Source: Paenibacillus paridis (GTDB lineage Bacteria; Bacillota; Bacilli; Paenibacillales; Paenibacillaceae). From it: a DNA stretch of 64,000 nucleotides. The stretch is from NCBI RefSeq assembly GCF_006345825.1, contig NZ_VCIX01000092.1:744001-808000 (forward strand). Direction: 5' to 3'. Shown piece after piece: positions 16,479-24,883 of this stretch (position 1 is the first letter of the stretch; the number at the start of each line of letters is the position of its first letter). A program made the position numbers and the translations under genes. Below the pieces are notes generated by a model that saw only the letters and a program-made list of their open reading frames with translations, was not told the origin of the DNA and ran no database searches.

Positions 16479-17034
16479 GATGCTAATCCTTCAAGCCGCG
16501 CGCGCTCTATTTATGGAGCTAGGATATGATGCCGTCTCTACGAGGCAAATTGCTAAGAAAGTTGGCTTGAGCCAGCCTGCAATTTACCGTCACTTTGTGG
16601 ATAAAGAGGATCTCTATCTGGCGGTTTTGCTTGATGAGCTGAATTCCATACATAAAGGATTGATCCTATCCATTTCTCGTGTAGATACCGTACGCGAGAA
16701 GCTGATTGAAATTGCGATTTATATGCTGCATATTAAGACCGATACGAATATTATGTTGTATGACATGGCCCATAATATAGACAAAGATGCCCAATTGATT
16801 CTCAAAGAGCAGTTTCTATCCCACATGATTGCGCCGATTGCCGATGTGCTGCAAGAAGCTCAACAGTCACAAATGCTTCGAAGCCTAGCAGCTGGCGGAC
16901 AGGATTTGACTATAGCTGCCTATCTGTTCCTAGGCATGCTCAGAACGAATGGCACGGCAAAGAACGCGCATATGATCCATCAGCATGCGGAGTTAATCGT
17001 TAGCATATTTATGGATGGTTTATTAAAAAGATAG
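16456..17034 (+). CDS. TetR/AcrR-family transcriptional regulator
   Basis: The 192-residue protein has the TetR DNA-binding domain at residues 6-55 (DTRMLILQAARALFMELGYDAVSTRQIAKKVGLSQPAIYRHFVDKEDLY), complete with the recognition helix. A helical ligand domain follows. The start is fixed by a stop codon just upstream in frame. It is flanked by two dyads sharing TGTTATC-N4-GATAACA, one over its own promoter and one before the next gene. It therefore probably represses both. The inducer is unknown. Confidence 0.9.
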   Translation: MSQHSDTRMLILQAARALFMELGYDAVSTRQIAKKVGLSQPAIYRHFVDKEDLYLAVLLDELNSIHKGLILSISRVDTVREKLIEIAIYMLHIKTDTNIMLYDMAHNIDKDAQLILKEQFLSHMIAPIADVLQEAQQSQMLRSLAAGGQDLTIAAYLFLGMLRTNGTAKNAHMIHQHAELIVSIFMDGLLKR

Positions 17035-17084
17035 CTTACAGAAGCTGTATTCTGCTGCAAGCAGGCAGAGCAACTTCTTATACA

Positions 17085-17110
17085 ATGATGTTATCAACTG
17101 ATAACATCAT
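17085..17110 (+). promoter_or_regulatory. Second TetR-type operator
   Basis: Arms ATGATGTTATC (17085-17095) and GATAACATCAT (17100-17110) form a perfect 11-bp dyad with 4 bp between. The core GTTATC-N4-GATAAC is identical to the operator at 16385-16404. It lies about 45 bp before the start of the downstream gene of unknown function. Confidence 0.8.
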
Positions 17111-17154
17111 CACTTGGTTTTAAATTCATCATTACGGATTTAGGATGTGGATAT

Positions 17155-17571
17155 GTGTTAACGGGATGTATGTCTACTTTTAAATACTCACCCTACCAGA
17201 TTCAGCTTCCATTGCCCATACCGCGCATATTGACCTTTTGTGTCGTGAATGAAGGTCAGGTGGCTGTCTGTAACGATAAAACCATCTGTGTGATGACTCC
17301 AGAGGGATTATTGGAAGCAGAGCTGCTTGATGCCCACACCATCGCGGGAATCCTTCCGGCAGGGGCAGAATTATGGATTAGTATGGAGGGAAAAGCGCCT
17401 GTTAAAGTATTGGATCAAACCTTTGCGTACACGAAGGATGATAGTCAAAATGATTTTGTCCTTTGCGGCACGCATGAAGGTTTATTCTCAGTAGCCTACG
17501 GAACTTCTATTCAGGAAGCCAAAAATCGACTATTGTTTGGACTATTGCATGTTCGTGAAGAATTGATGTAG
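17155..17571 (+). CDS. Protein of unknown function under TetR-type operator
   Basis: The protein has 138 residues from GTG 17155, or 133 from ATG 17170; neither start has a clear ribosome binding site. It has no signal peptide or membrane segment. Short strands (ILTFCVVNEGQVAVCNDKTICVMTPEGLLEAELL and LPAGAELWISMEGKAPVKVL) suggest an all-beta or propeller-blade-like fold, but I do not recognise the family. The dyad at 17085-17110 lies immediately upstream and matches the one before tetR, so expression is probably controlled by that regulator. The cyclase-family gene starts 56 nt downstream and may belong to the same unit. Confidence 0.6.
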   Translation: MLTGCMSTFKYSPYQIQLPLPIPRILTFCVVNEGQVAVCNDKTICVMTPEGLLEAELLDAHTIAGILPAGAELWISMEGKAPVKVLDQTFAYTKDDSQNDFVLCGTHEGLFSVAYGTSIQEAKNRLLFGLLHVREELM

Positions 17572-17627
17572 GGATGATTTTCGAAAGAGAGGACGGTATG
17601 CTATAGTTTTTGTAGGAGGTGACAAGC

Positions 17628-18245
17628 ATGGTAATCGACCTTACGCATATCATTCAACAAGGTCAGCCGGTGTACCCCGGAGATGCAGAGACGACGTTGG
17701 AGCATACCAAGCAAATGGGCAAGGATGGGTACAATAACCATCACCTTTCGATTAATATGCATGCAGGTACGCATATTGATGGCCCTATGCATTTGTTGGA
17801 CATCCAGAAGCATATCCATGAATTTCCGGTGGACAGATTTGTTGGAGATGCCGTCTTGCTTAATGTTTACGGCGAGAAATCAGTCGACTATAAGGAAGAA
17901 TATGAGCAGCTCCTAAAGGCAGGAGATATCGTCGTTGTGTATACAGGTCATAGCGAACGTTATGGCCAGCCGGATTATTTTACGGAGCATCCGATTTTAA
18001 CAGAGGCCTTTGCAGAGCTGCTCGTTAGGAAGCATGTGAAAATGATTGGGCTGGATACGCCATCTCCTGATCGGGACCCTTATGCGGTACATAAGATCTT
18101 TTTCGAAAATAACATCCTCATCATTGAAAATTTAACGAACCTCGGTCAACTGGTCAATAGGGGCGCATTTGAAATTATCGCGCTTCCGCTTGCCATTCAT
18201 GCGGACTCTTCGATCGCGCGCGTCATTGCACGGCTGAAGCCGTAG
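17628..18245 (+). CDS. Cyclase-family metal hydrolase (kynurenine formamidase-like)
   Basis: The 205-residue protein has the family signature H-x-G-T-H-x-D-x-P-x-H in HAGTHIDGPMH at about residues 46-56, which supplies metal ligands. It also has the N-terminal DLTHIIQQGQPVYPGD and a conserved GLDTPSPD segment. Relatives are kynurenine formamidases, isatin hydrolases and polyketide-type cyclases, so an amide or ring-opening hydrolysis is likely but the substrate is open. ATG 17628 follows AGGAGGT at 7-nt spacing. The UPF0173 hydrolase gene follows after 28 nt. Confidence 0.85.
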   Translation: MVIDLTHIIQQGQPVYPGDAETTLEHTKQMGKDGYNNHHLSINMHAGTHIDGPMHLLDIQKHIHEFPVDRFVGDAVLLNVYGEKSVDYKEEYEQLLKAGDIVVVYTGHSERYGQPDYFTEHPILTEAFAELLVRKHVKMIGLDTPSPDRDPYAVHKIFFENNILIIENLTNLGQLVNRGAFEIIALPLAIHADSSIARVIARLKP

Positions 18246-18273
18246 CAAAATAGAAGGTAGGAGGCAAACTCAT

Positions 18274-18966
18274 ATGGTGGAAATCATTTATCATGGCCAT
18301 TCCAGTATTCAAATTGTTGCAGGGGATAAATCGTTGGTGATCGATCCCTTCCTAAGAGGCAATGAGTTGGCGGTGACGAAGCCGGAAGATATCAAGACGG
18401 ATGTGATTTTGTTAACGCATGCCCATGCGGATCATATTATGGATGCTGACCTGATCGCCAAAATAAATGATGCCCCTGTCGTTGCGAACCCAGAGTTGGC
18501 CGCTTATATGTCCTGGAAAGGTGTCAAAACCAAGGGCATGAACATTGGCGGTACGATCGACCTGGGCTTTGCTCAGGCAAAAATGATCCAAGCGTTCCAT
18601 TCCTCTGGCATTGTCATTGAAGAGGAACAGCGCATTTTGTATGGCGGCATGCCGGCAGGCTACATTATGAAGATCAACGGGATGAACATTCTTCATGCGG
18701 GAGATACCGCTTTATTCAGCGATATGAAAATGATCGGAGAACGCCACGCGATTGATGTCGCTTTTATTCCGATCGGCGATCATTATACGATGGGAATGGA
18801 GGACGCACTGCAGGCCGCTGAATGGTACAAGGCTAAAGTCGTGGTTCCCGTTCATTATAATACCTTTCCCGTCATACGGCAGGAGGCGGAAAGCTTCGTT
18901 GAAAGGCTGCAGGCGAACGGCCAGCAAGGGCTTGTCCTGAAGCCAGGCGAGAAAATGTCAGTGTAG
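18274..18966 (+). CDS. UPF0173-type metal-dependent hydrolase (beta-lactamase fold)
   Basis: The 230-residue protein belongs to the UPF0173 group of metallo-beta-lactamase-fold proteins. It opens with YHGHSSIQI, has the metal-binding motif THAHADHIMDA at about residue 48, then GGMPAGYIMKINGMNILHAGDTALFSDMK, PIGDHYTMGMEDA and PVHYNTFPVI, all positions of this group. The biological substrate is not known for the family. The ribosome binding site AGGAGG lies about 11 nt before ATG. It is likely co-transcribed with the cyclase-family gene; a weak GC hairpin with T run lies near 18977-19013. Confidence 0.9.
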   Translation: MVEIIYHGHSSIQIVAGDKSLVIDPFLRGNELAVTKPEDIKTDVILLTHAHADHIMDADLIAKINDAPVVANPELAAYMSWKGVKTKGMNIGGTIDLGFAQAKMIQAFHSSGIVIEEEQRILYGGMPAGYIMKINGMNILHAGDTALFSDMKMIGERHAIDVAFIPIGDHYTMGMEDALQAAEWYKAKVVVPVHYNTFPVIRQEAESFVERLQANGQQGLVLKPGEKMSV

Positions 18967-19099
18967 CAGCATTGCCAAAAGCGGGTTCTTTTTCGGAAGA
19001 GCCTGTTTTTTTGTGCCCATTTTGATAATTGGAAAGGAATTCCCAATAGGAATGCCGAATGTAAAGAGTTTGAACTTATCTTAATGAGGTGAAGTTAGC

Positions 19100-20224
19100 G
19101 TGGAAAATATATTTGATGTAGCACATACGCTCGTGGAGCATATTCGGAACCATTGCCCGGAAGACATTGCCGTCATTGCCTATTACGGCTCTTATGCTGA
19201 CGGTACGGCAACGAAACGGTCAGATCTTGATTTTTTCTTTATTCCAGCTACGACTGTTGGATACCAAGCAAGCCTTCAATTTGTCTTAGATGGCATCAGC
19301 TTTGATTTTTGGCCGATTAGCTGGGAGCGGGCGGAGCGGATGGCTTCCTTTGAAGAGCCCAAAACCACGATAATCGCGAATAGCAAGCTGCTATATGTTC
19401 GTTCTGACGAGGACCAGGCTCGCTTCATGGCGCTTCGCGAGAAAACCAGATTAGCATCCCAGCAAGGCATGAAGCTGATGGACAAAGCAGAAGCAGAGGT
19501 TCGCGATGCGTTTGTTCATTTGCATAAAATGAACCAATGGCAGGATTCCACTCCTATTGGCGTTTGCCGAATGGAAGCTTACGAGGTGCTGACGAAGCTG
19601 CTCCAAAGCCTTGCTCTGTTGAATCGCACTTATTTGACGAAGGGCTGGGGGAAAAATCAAGAACAAATCATGCAGCTGGCTCTTAAGCCAACGCAATTAG
19701 AGCCGTTAATGAAGCAAATCATGACAGCGGCTTCGCCAATCGAGTTGAGAGCCGCATGCGGTCAGCTGGCACAGGAAATCGTTGCTTTGTTATCTGATCA
19801 GAAAGCAGCCTACCGGCAGCCAGCGTCATATGCCGAGAGAGTGCCCGGCTTTTATGAAGAAATTAAAGGCGTACTGGATAAAGTTTTGACCGCATGTGAG
19901 AAGCGCGACTACGACCTCGCTTTTTTTGCGGCTGCAGGCGCGCAGGTAGAAATTGCTCATGCATTGTATTTTGGAGAACATGGCTTCTGGCCAGGTTTAA
20001 GCGAAGATCTTCATATGATTTATAACAAGCTTGGTCTCCCGGATCTGGTCGCTCTTCTTGATCCTGGTAATTACATGCCGCTATATGAAGCGGTGGAGCG
20101 GTTGAATGAGTTGTTGGTCAGCCATTTAAAAGCCAATGGTGTCGTTATCAACCAATTTGACGGAATTGTGCAGCTGAAGCAATTTTTGCAGCATAAAGCC
20201 GGCTTAAGTGATGTCCAATGTTGA
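19100..20224 (+). CDS. Nucleotidyltransferase-domain protein
   Basis: The 374-residue protein starts with a pol-beta-type nucleotidyltransferase core: YYGSYADGTATKRSDLDFFFIP at about residues 27-48, with the GS signature and the D-x-D metal pair, and a third acidic position in FDFWPIS. The C-terminal two thirds are helical without a recognised domain. The layout recalls aminoglycoside or lincosamide nucleotidyltransferases and their non-resistance relatives; resistance activity is not claimed. The start is GTG 19100 with GAGGTGAA 7 nt upstream. Confidence 0.75.
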   Translation: MENIFDVAHTLVEHIRNHCPEDIAVIAYYGSYADGTATKRSDLDFFFIPATTVGYQASLQFVLDGISFDFWPISWERAERMASFEEPKTTIIANSKLLYVRSDEDQARFMALREKTRLASQQGMKLMDKAEAEVRDAFVHLHKMNQWQDSTPIGVCRMEAYEVLTKLLQSLALLNRTYLTKGWGKNQEQIMQLALKPTQLEPLMKQIMTAASPIELRAACGQLAQEIVALLSDQKAAYRQPASYAERVPGFYEEIKGVLDKVLTACEKRDYDLAFFAAAGAQVEIAHALYFGEHGFWPGLSEDLHMIYNKLGLPDLVALLDPGNYMPLYEAVERLNELLVSHLKANGVVINQFDGIVQLKQFLQHKAGLSDVQC

Positions 20225-20300
20225 GAAATGCCGAAAGGGTTTCACAATCTGAATAGGGCTCCCTACATGCAAAAAAATTAGAATAACGAGGTTAATCATC

Positions 20301-21381
20301 ATGCATCCAAAGATAGAGCCATACATCGAATGGGCAATATTTAAATTTGGTTTAGAGCACTATACATTAGAAAGGCATGATCTTTATCGCAGCATAAACC
20401 AGTTTAATGAAACGGTTTACAGCTTAAGCATGGAATGGTTCCCCGTTCATCACACGCAGCAGGCACAAGACGATCCAGACTATAATCCGATAGGAACAGC
20501 AGTCATTGATTTGGATATCGGACGTTCTGTGGCAAATAGCATAGTATTTGTTGGTGGAAAGTCTTATGCGAGCCAAAGTACGTTCTCTTCTATGGAAGAT
20601 AACGTCTGTGGACGAAGTGGTTGCAGAGCGCTATTCTCTTTCACTTGATAGGGTGGAGCCGCTGCTCGACGAGCAATTACAGCTCATGGAGGCACCTATT
20701 CATGAACAAGGTAACTTGATTTCCCTCTATGGCATAGAGGAGATTTTTGTAACGAATGACGGATTGTCAACGATTCCTTTCGAAGTTAATCCCAAATGGG
20801 GGGATTCTGTCGTTTTGGATCAAGTGCTGGAATGGGAAACACCAATCAAAGACTCGTTTACGCGAAAGAAAATGAGGTGGCAGGAGGAGCTGACTTTTGA
20901 ACAGGCTAGCTCGGGTGAAGTACATCCGGATGCGCAGCCGATAACCGAGCTTGATCAGGTTAAATGCAGGAAGGCGATCCTTCAATTTCTGCGTCAGGTT
21001 TATGGCGGCGAGTCCGGAAAGTGGCTGCTTCAAAAGCTGTACCGTGAAAAAGGGATGATTCATGCGACGCTAAAGGCGGAGAATCAGGATTTAAAGGTTT
21101 TTCAAAGGAAGCTCTTGATTATGATGGATCGTGAACGGCATCAAGTTTTGAACTATTTGGACAATGAATCGTTACTAGATACGTTGGATGAATTTCAGGC
21201 ATCTGAAACAATCACGCTGAACAAAGCTGAGGCTCTAGTCCGGTTGAAAGAGCGAATTTATCTAACGCCCTATTATGTTTATCATGTTGAACTGCAAAAA
21301 TACATATTGTGTGGAAAGTTAGATTGCGATGAAGCCGTTCATGCGTCTAGCGGCAAGATCATGGCTTTGCGTGATTTGTAG
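20301..21381 (+). pseudogene. Broken gene, two frames of one protein with internal loss
   Basis: The first frame runs from ATG 20301 (HPKIEPYIEWAIFKFGLEHY) to a stop at 20648, but its sensible sequence ends near GGKSYAS (about 20575). A second frame becomes protein-like from about 20600 (VDEVVAERYSLSLDRVEPL) and continues to 21381, ending YILCGKLDCDEAVHASSGKIMALRDL. The second frame has no ribosome binding site and only an accidental TTG. The pieces read as N- and C-terminal parts of one cytoplasmic protein of the YcdB/YcdC-like kind I associate with Bacillales. The junction around 20570-20605 looks like a deletion or frameshift. Function unknown. Confidence 0.7.
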
Positions 21382-21458
21382 AAAAATATACAGGATTGAC
21401 CTTTCCGCTGCGTCATCGTTTACCCTTCTATTATCAACCATAATAGGAGGTTTTTTTA

Positions 21459-22748
21459 TTGAAAACGTTAATTAAAGATGTAATGATCCTTACCATGAGT
21501 GGTGACCAAGGCCCTGTGAATGGAGATGTTTTAATCGAGGGGGATACCATTGCAAAGCTTGAATCGTCCATCCCGGATGAGGCGGATTTGGTGATTGAAG
21601 GGCGGGGAATGCTCGCCATGCCTGGGCTAATCAATGCCCATCAGCATACGCCGATGAGTTTGTTGAAAGGCTTTTCGGATGATCTGAAGCTGATGGACTG
21701 GCTGGAGCAAAAGATGCTTCCTGCAGAAGCGAACATGACCCCTGAGGATATTTACTGGGGGGCGAAGCTCTCGATGGCAGAAATGATCAAATCGGGGACA
21801 ACGGCATTTGCCGACATGTATATTCATATGGATGAAATTGCATCGGCGGTGATGGAGGCGGGGATGCGCGCATCCTTGTCCAGAGGCATGGTATTTCTAG
21901 AGGATGACGGAGGCAGGCGGCTGACAGAAGCTCTTGATCTAGTACAACGATGGAACGGGAAAGCGGATGGCAGAATTTCCACGATGCTTGGGCCGCACTC
22001 TCCCTATACATGCCCGCCGGAATCTTTGAAGCGAATTGCGGAACTAGCGGAAGAGTTGAAGGTGCCCATTCACATCCACTTGGCGGAGACGGTTGAAGAA
22101 GTAATTAAAATTCGGGATAAATACAACATGTCCCCCACCGAATATTTAGATCAAGTCGGCCTCTTCGAGAAGTGCCATGTTCTATTGGCCCATGGCGTAC
22201 ATGTTACTCGCAAGGATATCGGTAGGCTAAAAGGGATGCGCGGCGGCATTTCCCATAATCCCGTAAGCAATTTGAAGTTGGGCTGCGGGATCGCTCCCAT
22301 CTCTGAGCTAATCAATCAGGGAATAACCGTAGGCCTTGGAACGGATGGGGCGGGAAGCGCGACGACCATCGATATGTTTGAAGAGATCAAAGCTGCGGCG
22401 TGGCTGCAAAAGCTAGACTACGGCGATCCAGCCAAGCTGCCGGCAAGGCAGGTTCTGCGCATGGCTACAAGCGAAAGCGCAAAGCTGTTGAACATAGATC
22501 ACCAGGTGGGAACAATTGAAATAGGGAAGAAAGCGGATATGATTTTGATCGACTTGAAAAAAGCCCATTTGCAGCCCGTGCATGAAATCGAGTCACTGCT
22601 TGCTTATAGCGTGAATGGGGCTGATGTGGACACCACGATTGTAAACGGTAAAATTCTTATGCAAAATCGTGTCTTGCTGACAATAGACGAAGAAGAGCTT
22701 TTCGAACAAGTAACCGCTCGCGCGAAGCGGATTGTTAAGGGAATTTAA
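21459..22748 (+). CDS. Amidohydrolase (MtaD/SAH deaminase-like)
   Basis: The 429-residue protein is a subtype-III amidohydrolase. It has metal ligands in GLINAHQHTPMSLL (about residues 58-71), HIHLAETVEEV (about 200) and LAHGVHVTRKDI (about 235), and the catalytic Asp in GLGTDGAGSATTIDMFEE (about 295). This set fits 5'-methylthioadenosine/S-adenosylhomocysteine deaminases, which convert the adenine moiety to hypoxanthine; related chlorohydrolases and guanine deaminase-like enzymes share the motifs. The start codon is TTG 21459, supported by AGGAGG 8 nt upstream. It is apparently monocistronic. Confidence 0.83.
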   Translation: MKTLIKDVMILTMSGDQGPVNGDVLIEGDTIAKLESSIPDEADLVIEGRGMLAMPGLINAHQHTPMSLLKGFSDDLKLMDWLEQKMLPAEANMTPEDIYWGAKLSMAEMIKSGTTAFADMYIHMDEIASAVMEAGMRASLSRGMVFLEDDGGRRLTEALDLVQRWNGKADGRISTMLGPHSPYTCPPESLKRIAELAEELKVPIHIHLAETVEEVIKIRDKYNMSPTEYLDQVGLFEKCHVLLAHGVHVTRKDIGRLKGMRGGISHNPVSNLKLGCGIAPISELINQGITVGLGTDGAGSATTIDMFEEIKAAAWLQKLDYGDPAKLPARQVLRMATSESAKLLNIDHQVGTIEIGKKADMILIDLKKAHLQPVHEIESLLAYSVNGADVDTTIVNGKILMQNRVLLTIDEEELFEQVTARAKRIVKGI

Positions 22749-22882
22749 TTCATTCCGCTCGATTTGGCATGACGGATTAACCTCACTGTAAATAAGTTGG
22801 CAGTTGTCAGGCACAACAAGCAAGTATACAATGTGTAAGGGCTAAAGAGCCCAATTGTTATCGCTAGGGGAGTGCAACAGGT

Positions 22883-24076
22883 TTGTCATCTAATGTTTTC
22901 GCTTCAGATTCGCTTTCTTTTCGCTATCGTTTAATTACATTGTTATTCGTCGTCGTCGTTGCGGGCATGAGTCAAGGACTGCTGCTTCCGCTGCTGTCGA
23001 TCATGCTTGAGGAGTCAGGCATTTCACCGGATATGAACGGGATTAACTCCGCGGCAATGTATATCGGGATTTTCTGTACGATGTTTTTTGTAGAAAGACC
23101 TGTGATGCGCTATGGCTACAAAAAGGTCATTCTTGTCGGTATCGCCCTAGTTACCGTGGCCAGTATTCTTTTTCCATTTACTCATTCTTTGGCTGTTTGG
23201 TTTATTTTGCGGCTGGTTGTTGGCGTAGGCGACAGTTCTCTTCATTATGCTACCCAGCTATGGATTGTTAGCTCAAGTCCTTCGGATCGACGGGGCAGAT
23301 ATATTTCTTTGTACGGGATGGCCTATGGACTGGGCTTTAGCATAGGGCCGCTTGGCATTAACTTGCTGCCATATGGCAGATCCGTTCCATTTCTCGTTTC
23401 TTGCTTGTTTTTCTGCATGGTGCTGCTGCTTGTTTTGAGAATGAGAAATGAGATGCCGGAGAGGGCAGAGAAGAACGCTGCGTCTGGCAATCGTTTCGCG
23501 AGAACCTACCGGATCGCTTGGTTCGTGCTCATTCCAGGCTTCCTGTACGGACTAATGGAAGCCTCAATGAACAGCAATTTTCCGTTATACGGACTCCGAA
23601 TGGAGCTTAGCCAGCATTGGATTTCATTATTGCTGCTTGCCTTAGGCATAGGAAGCTTGATTCTGCAGCTTCCGCTCGGCATATGGAGTGACCGAATTGG
23701 CCGCAAGCCGGTGCTTGTAACCTGTGGCATTATCGGCTCTCTTGCTTTCCTCGGGATACCTGCCGCTGGAGACAAGGTTGCGCTGTTATTTGTGTTATTC
23801 GTTATTGCTGGAGGAGCAGTTGGTTCGTTTTATTCGCTCGGGCTTGCTTATGCAGCCGATATTTTGCCGCGGGCCATTTTGCCTGCTGCTAATGTGATCG
23901 CGTCCATTCATTTCAGCATCGGAAGCATTATGGGGCCGACACTCGGAGGATACGGGATTCGCTATTATTCGGTTTATAGTATTTTTTTATTTTTGGGCGC
24001 AGCCTTTCTCGCGTTTGCCCTTCTTGGCTTTGCTTTTCGTCCAAAAGGGCAAGCGAACCCATCTTCTATGGCTTAA
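22883..24076 (+). CDS. MFS transporter
   Basis: The 397-residue protein has twelve predicted membrane segments. The MFS signature between segments 8 and 9 reads GIWSDRIGRKPVLVT, and SSSPSDRRGRYISLYGMAYGLGFSIGPLG lies after segment 4. The type is that of small drug or sugar efflux proteins; the substrate is unknown. TTG 22883 is the best start, with AGGGGAG about 10 nt upstream and no ATG nearby. There is no adjacent regulator. Confidence 0.85.
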   Translation: MSSNVFASDSLSFRYRLITLLFVVVVAGMSQGLLLPLLSIMLEESGISPDMNGINSAAMYIGIFCTMFFVERPVMRYGYKKVILVGIALVTVASILFPFTHSLAVWFILRLVVGVGDSSLHYATQLWIVSSSPSDRRGRYISLYGMAYGLGFSIGPLGINLLPYGRSVPFLVSCLFFCMVLLLVLRMRNEMPERAEKNAASGNRFARTYRIAWFVLIPGFLYGLMEASMNSNFPLYGLRMELSQHWISLLLLALGIGSLILQLPLGIWSDRIGRKPVLVTCGIIGSLAFLGIPAAGDKVALLFVLFVIAGGAVGSFYSLGLAYAADILPRAILPAANVIASIHFSIGSIMGPTLGGYGIRYYSVYSIFLFLGAAFLAFALLGFAFRPKGQANPSSMA

Positions 24077-24220
24077 CAAATATCGGTACACGGCAAGTCT
24101 CTCGTCCTTCCTTCCGCATAAACACGGGAGGCGAACGCCTTGCGGGTCAAAAGTACAGGTCGTATGGCTTCCTGGTGAATACAATAAGGTGTATTCCAAA
24201 ATAGGAAGGAGATAATTATT

Positions 24221-24511
24221 GTGAACCGAAATAATTATTACAACATGGGTAATGTAGGCGGCGTGAATGAGTCTGAATTCTGTCCGGATTGTCCTACTCA
24301 AACGATCTATGATCCTCCAATTACGCAATACGAGAACTACTTCCATCCGCAGCTTGTCAATGTTGTTCAAAATATTGAAACGGTAAAGCAGCATCATTGC
24401 TGTCCGGTCTATCAGCACCATTACACGCATACGGAGAAAAATGTTATGGTTTCGAATGTGAAACGCGGCAAACATACGAGATCCTCTGCCAAAAAACGTT
24501 CGAAAAAATAA
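24221..24511 (+). CDS. CotD-like spore coat protein
   Basis: The 96-residue protein has the CotD-type core: FCPDCPTQTIYDPPITQYENYFHPQLVNVVQNIETVKQHHCCPVYQHHY, followed by a very basic tail (KRGKHTRSSAKKRSKK). CotD is a component of the inner spore coat made late in the mother cell. His- and Cys-rich segments and the basic tail are usual for coat proteins. GTG 24221 follows AAGGAGA at 9-nt spacing. A paralogue lies at 41114-41404. No clear sigma-K promoter was found upstream here. Confidence 0.85.
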   Translation: MNRNNYYNMGNVGGVNESEFCPDCPTQTIYDPPITQYENYFHPQLVNVVQNIETVKQHHCCPVYQHHYTHTEKNVMVSNVKRGKHTRSSAKKRSKK

Positions 24512-24529
24512 TTCCTATCTTTTAAAAAT

Positions 24530-24578
24530 GACCCGTAAGAACGGACACTTCTTTCATGTAGCCGCCATCTTACGGGTC
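24530..24578 (+). terminator. Inverted repeat after the cotD-like gene
   Basis: GACCCGTAAGA (24530-24540) pairs perfectly with TCTTACGGGTC (24568-24578), with a 27-nt loop. A strong T run is lacking, so it may end or stabilise the cotD transcript. Confidence 0.5.
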
Positions 24579-24749
24579 TTATGTTCGTATTTGCTAGGAA
24601 AATTAAAACCATTATTTTTACAAGCCGTGATGTTAGAGCCTCCGTTTTTTTGTATTTCTAAGGCATTGTGGACGGACTTCCCACTTTTTATTAGCTTTTA
24701 AATAGCTTATAATTATCAGAGAATTGTAGATATTTCAATCTATAAATAA

Positions 24750-24777
24750 TTGTATTACACTATGATAGGGTTATAAT
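24750..24777 (+). promoter_or_regulatory. Candidate mqo promoter
   Basis: TTGTAT (24750-24755), a 16-bp spacer and TATAAT (24772-24777) lie about 105 bp before the mqo start. The remaining leader holds no motif I recognise. Confidence 0.5.
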
Positions 24778-24883
24778 TAAATCAGAAAAGGTTTGTGACT
24801 AGGTCGCGTCTTGGGCTGGTGTGACGCCTAAGCTGGAGCGCCTACATATTTTCTGCAAATTTTAGGATATAAGGATGGTAATA

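Noticed and set aside
20548..20620. Independent start (TTG 20548) for the second half of the broken gene
   Set aside because: No ribosome binding site, and the first residues are not protein-like until about 20600; better explained as the remainder of one disrupted gene.
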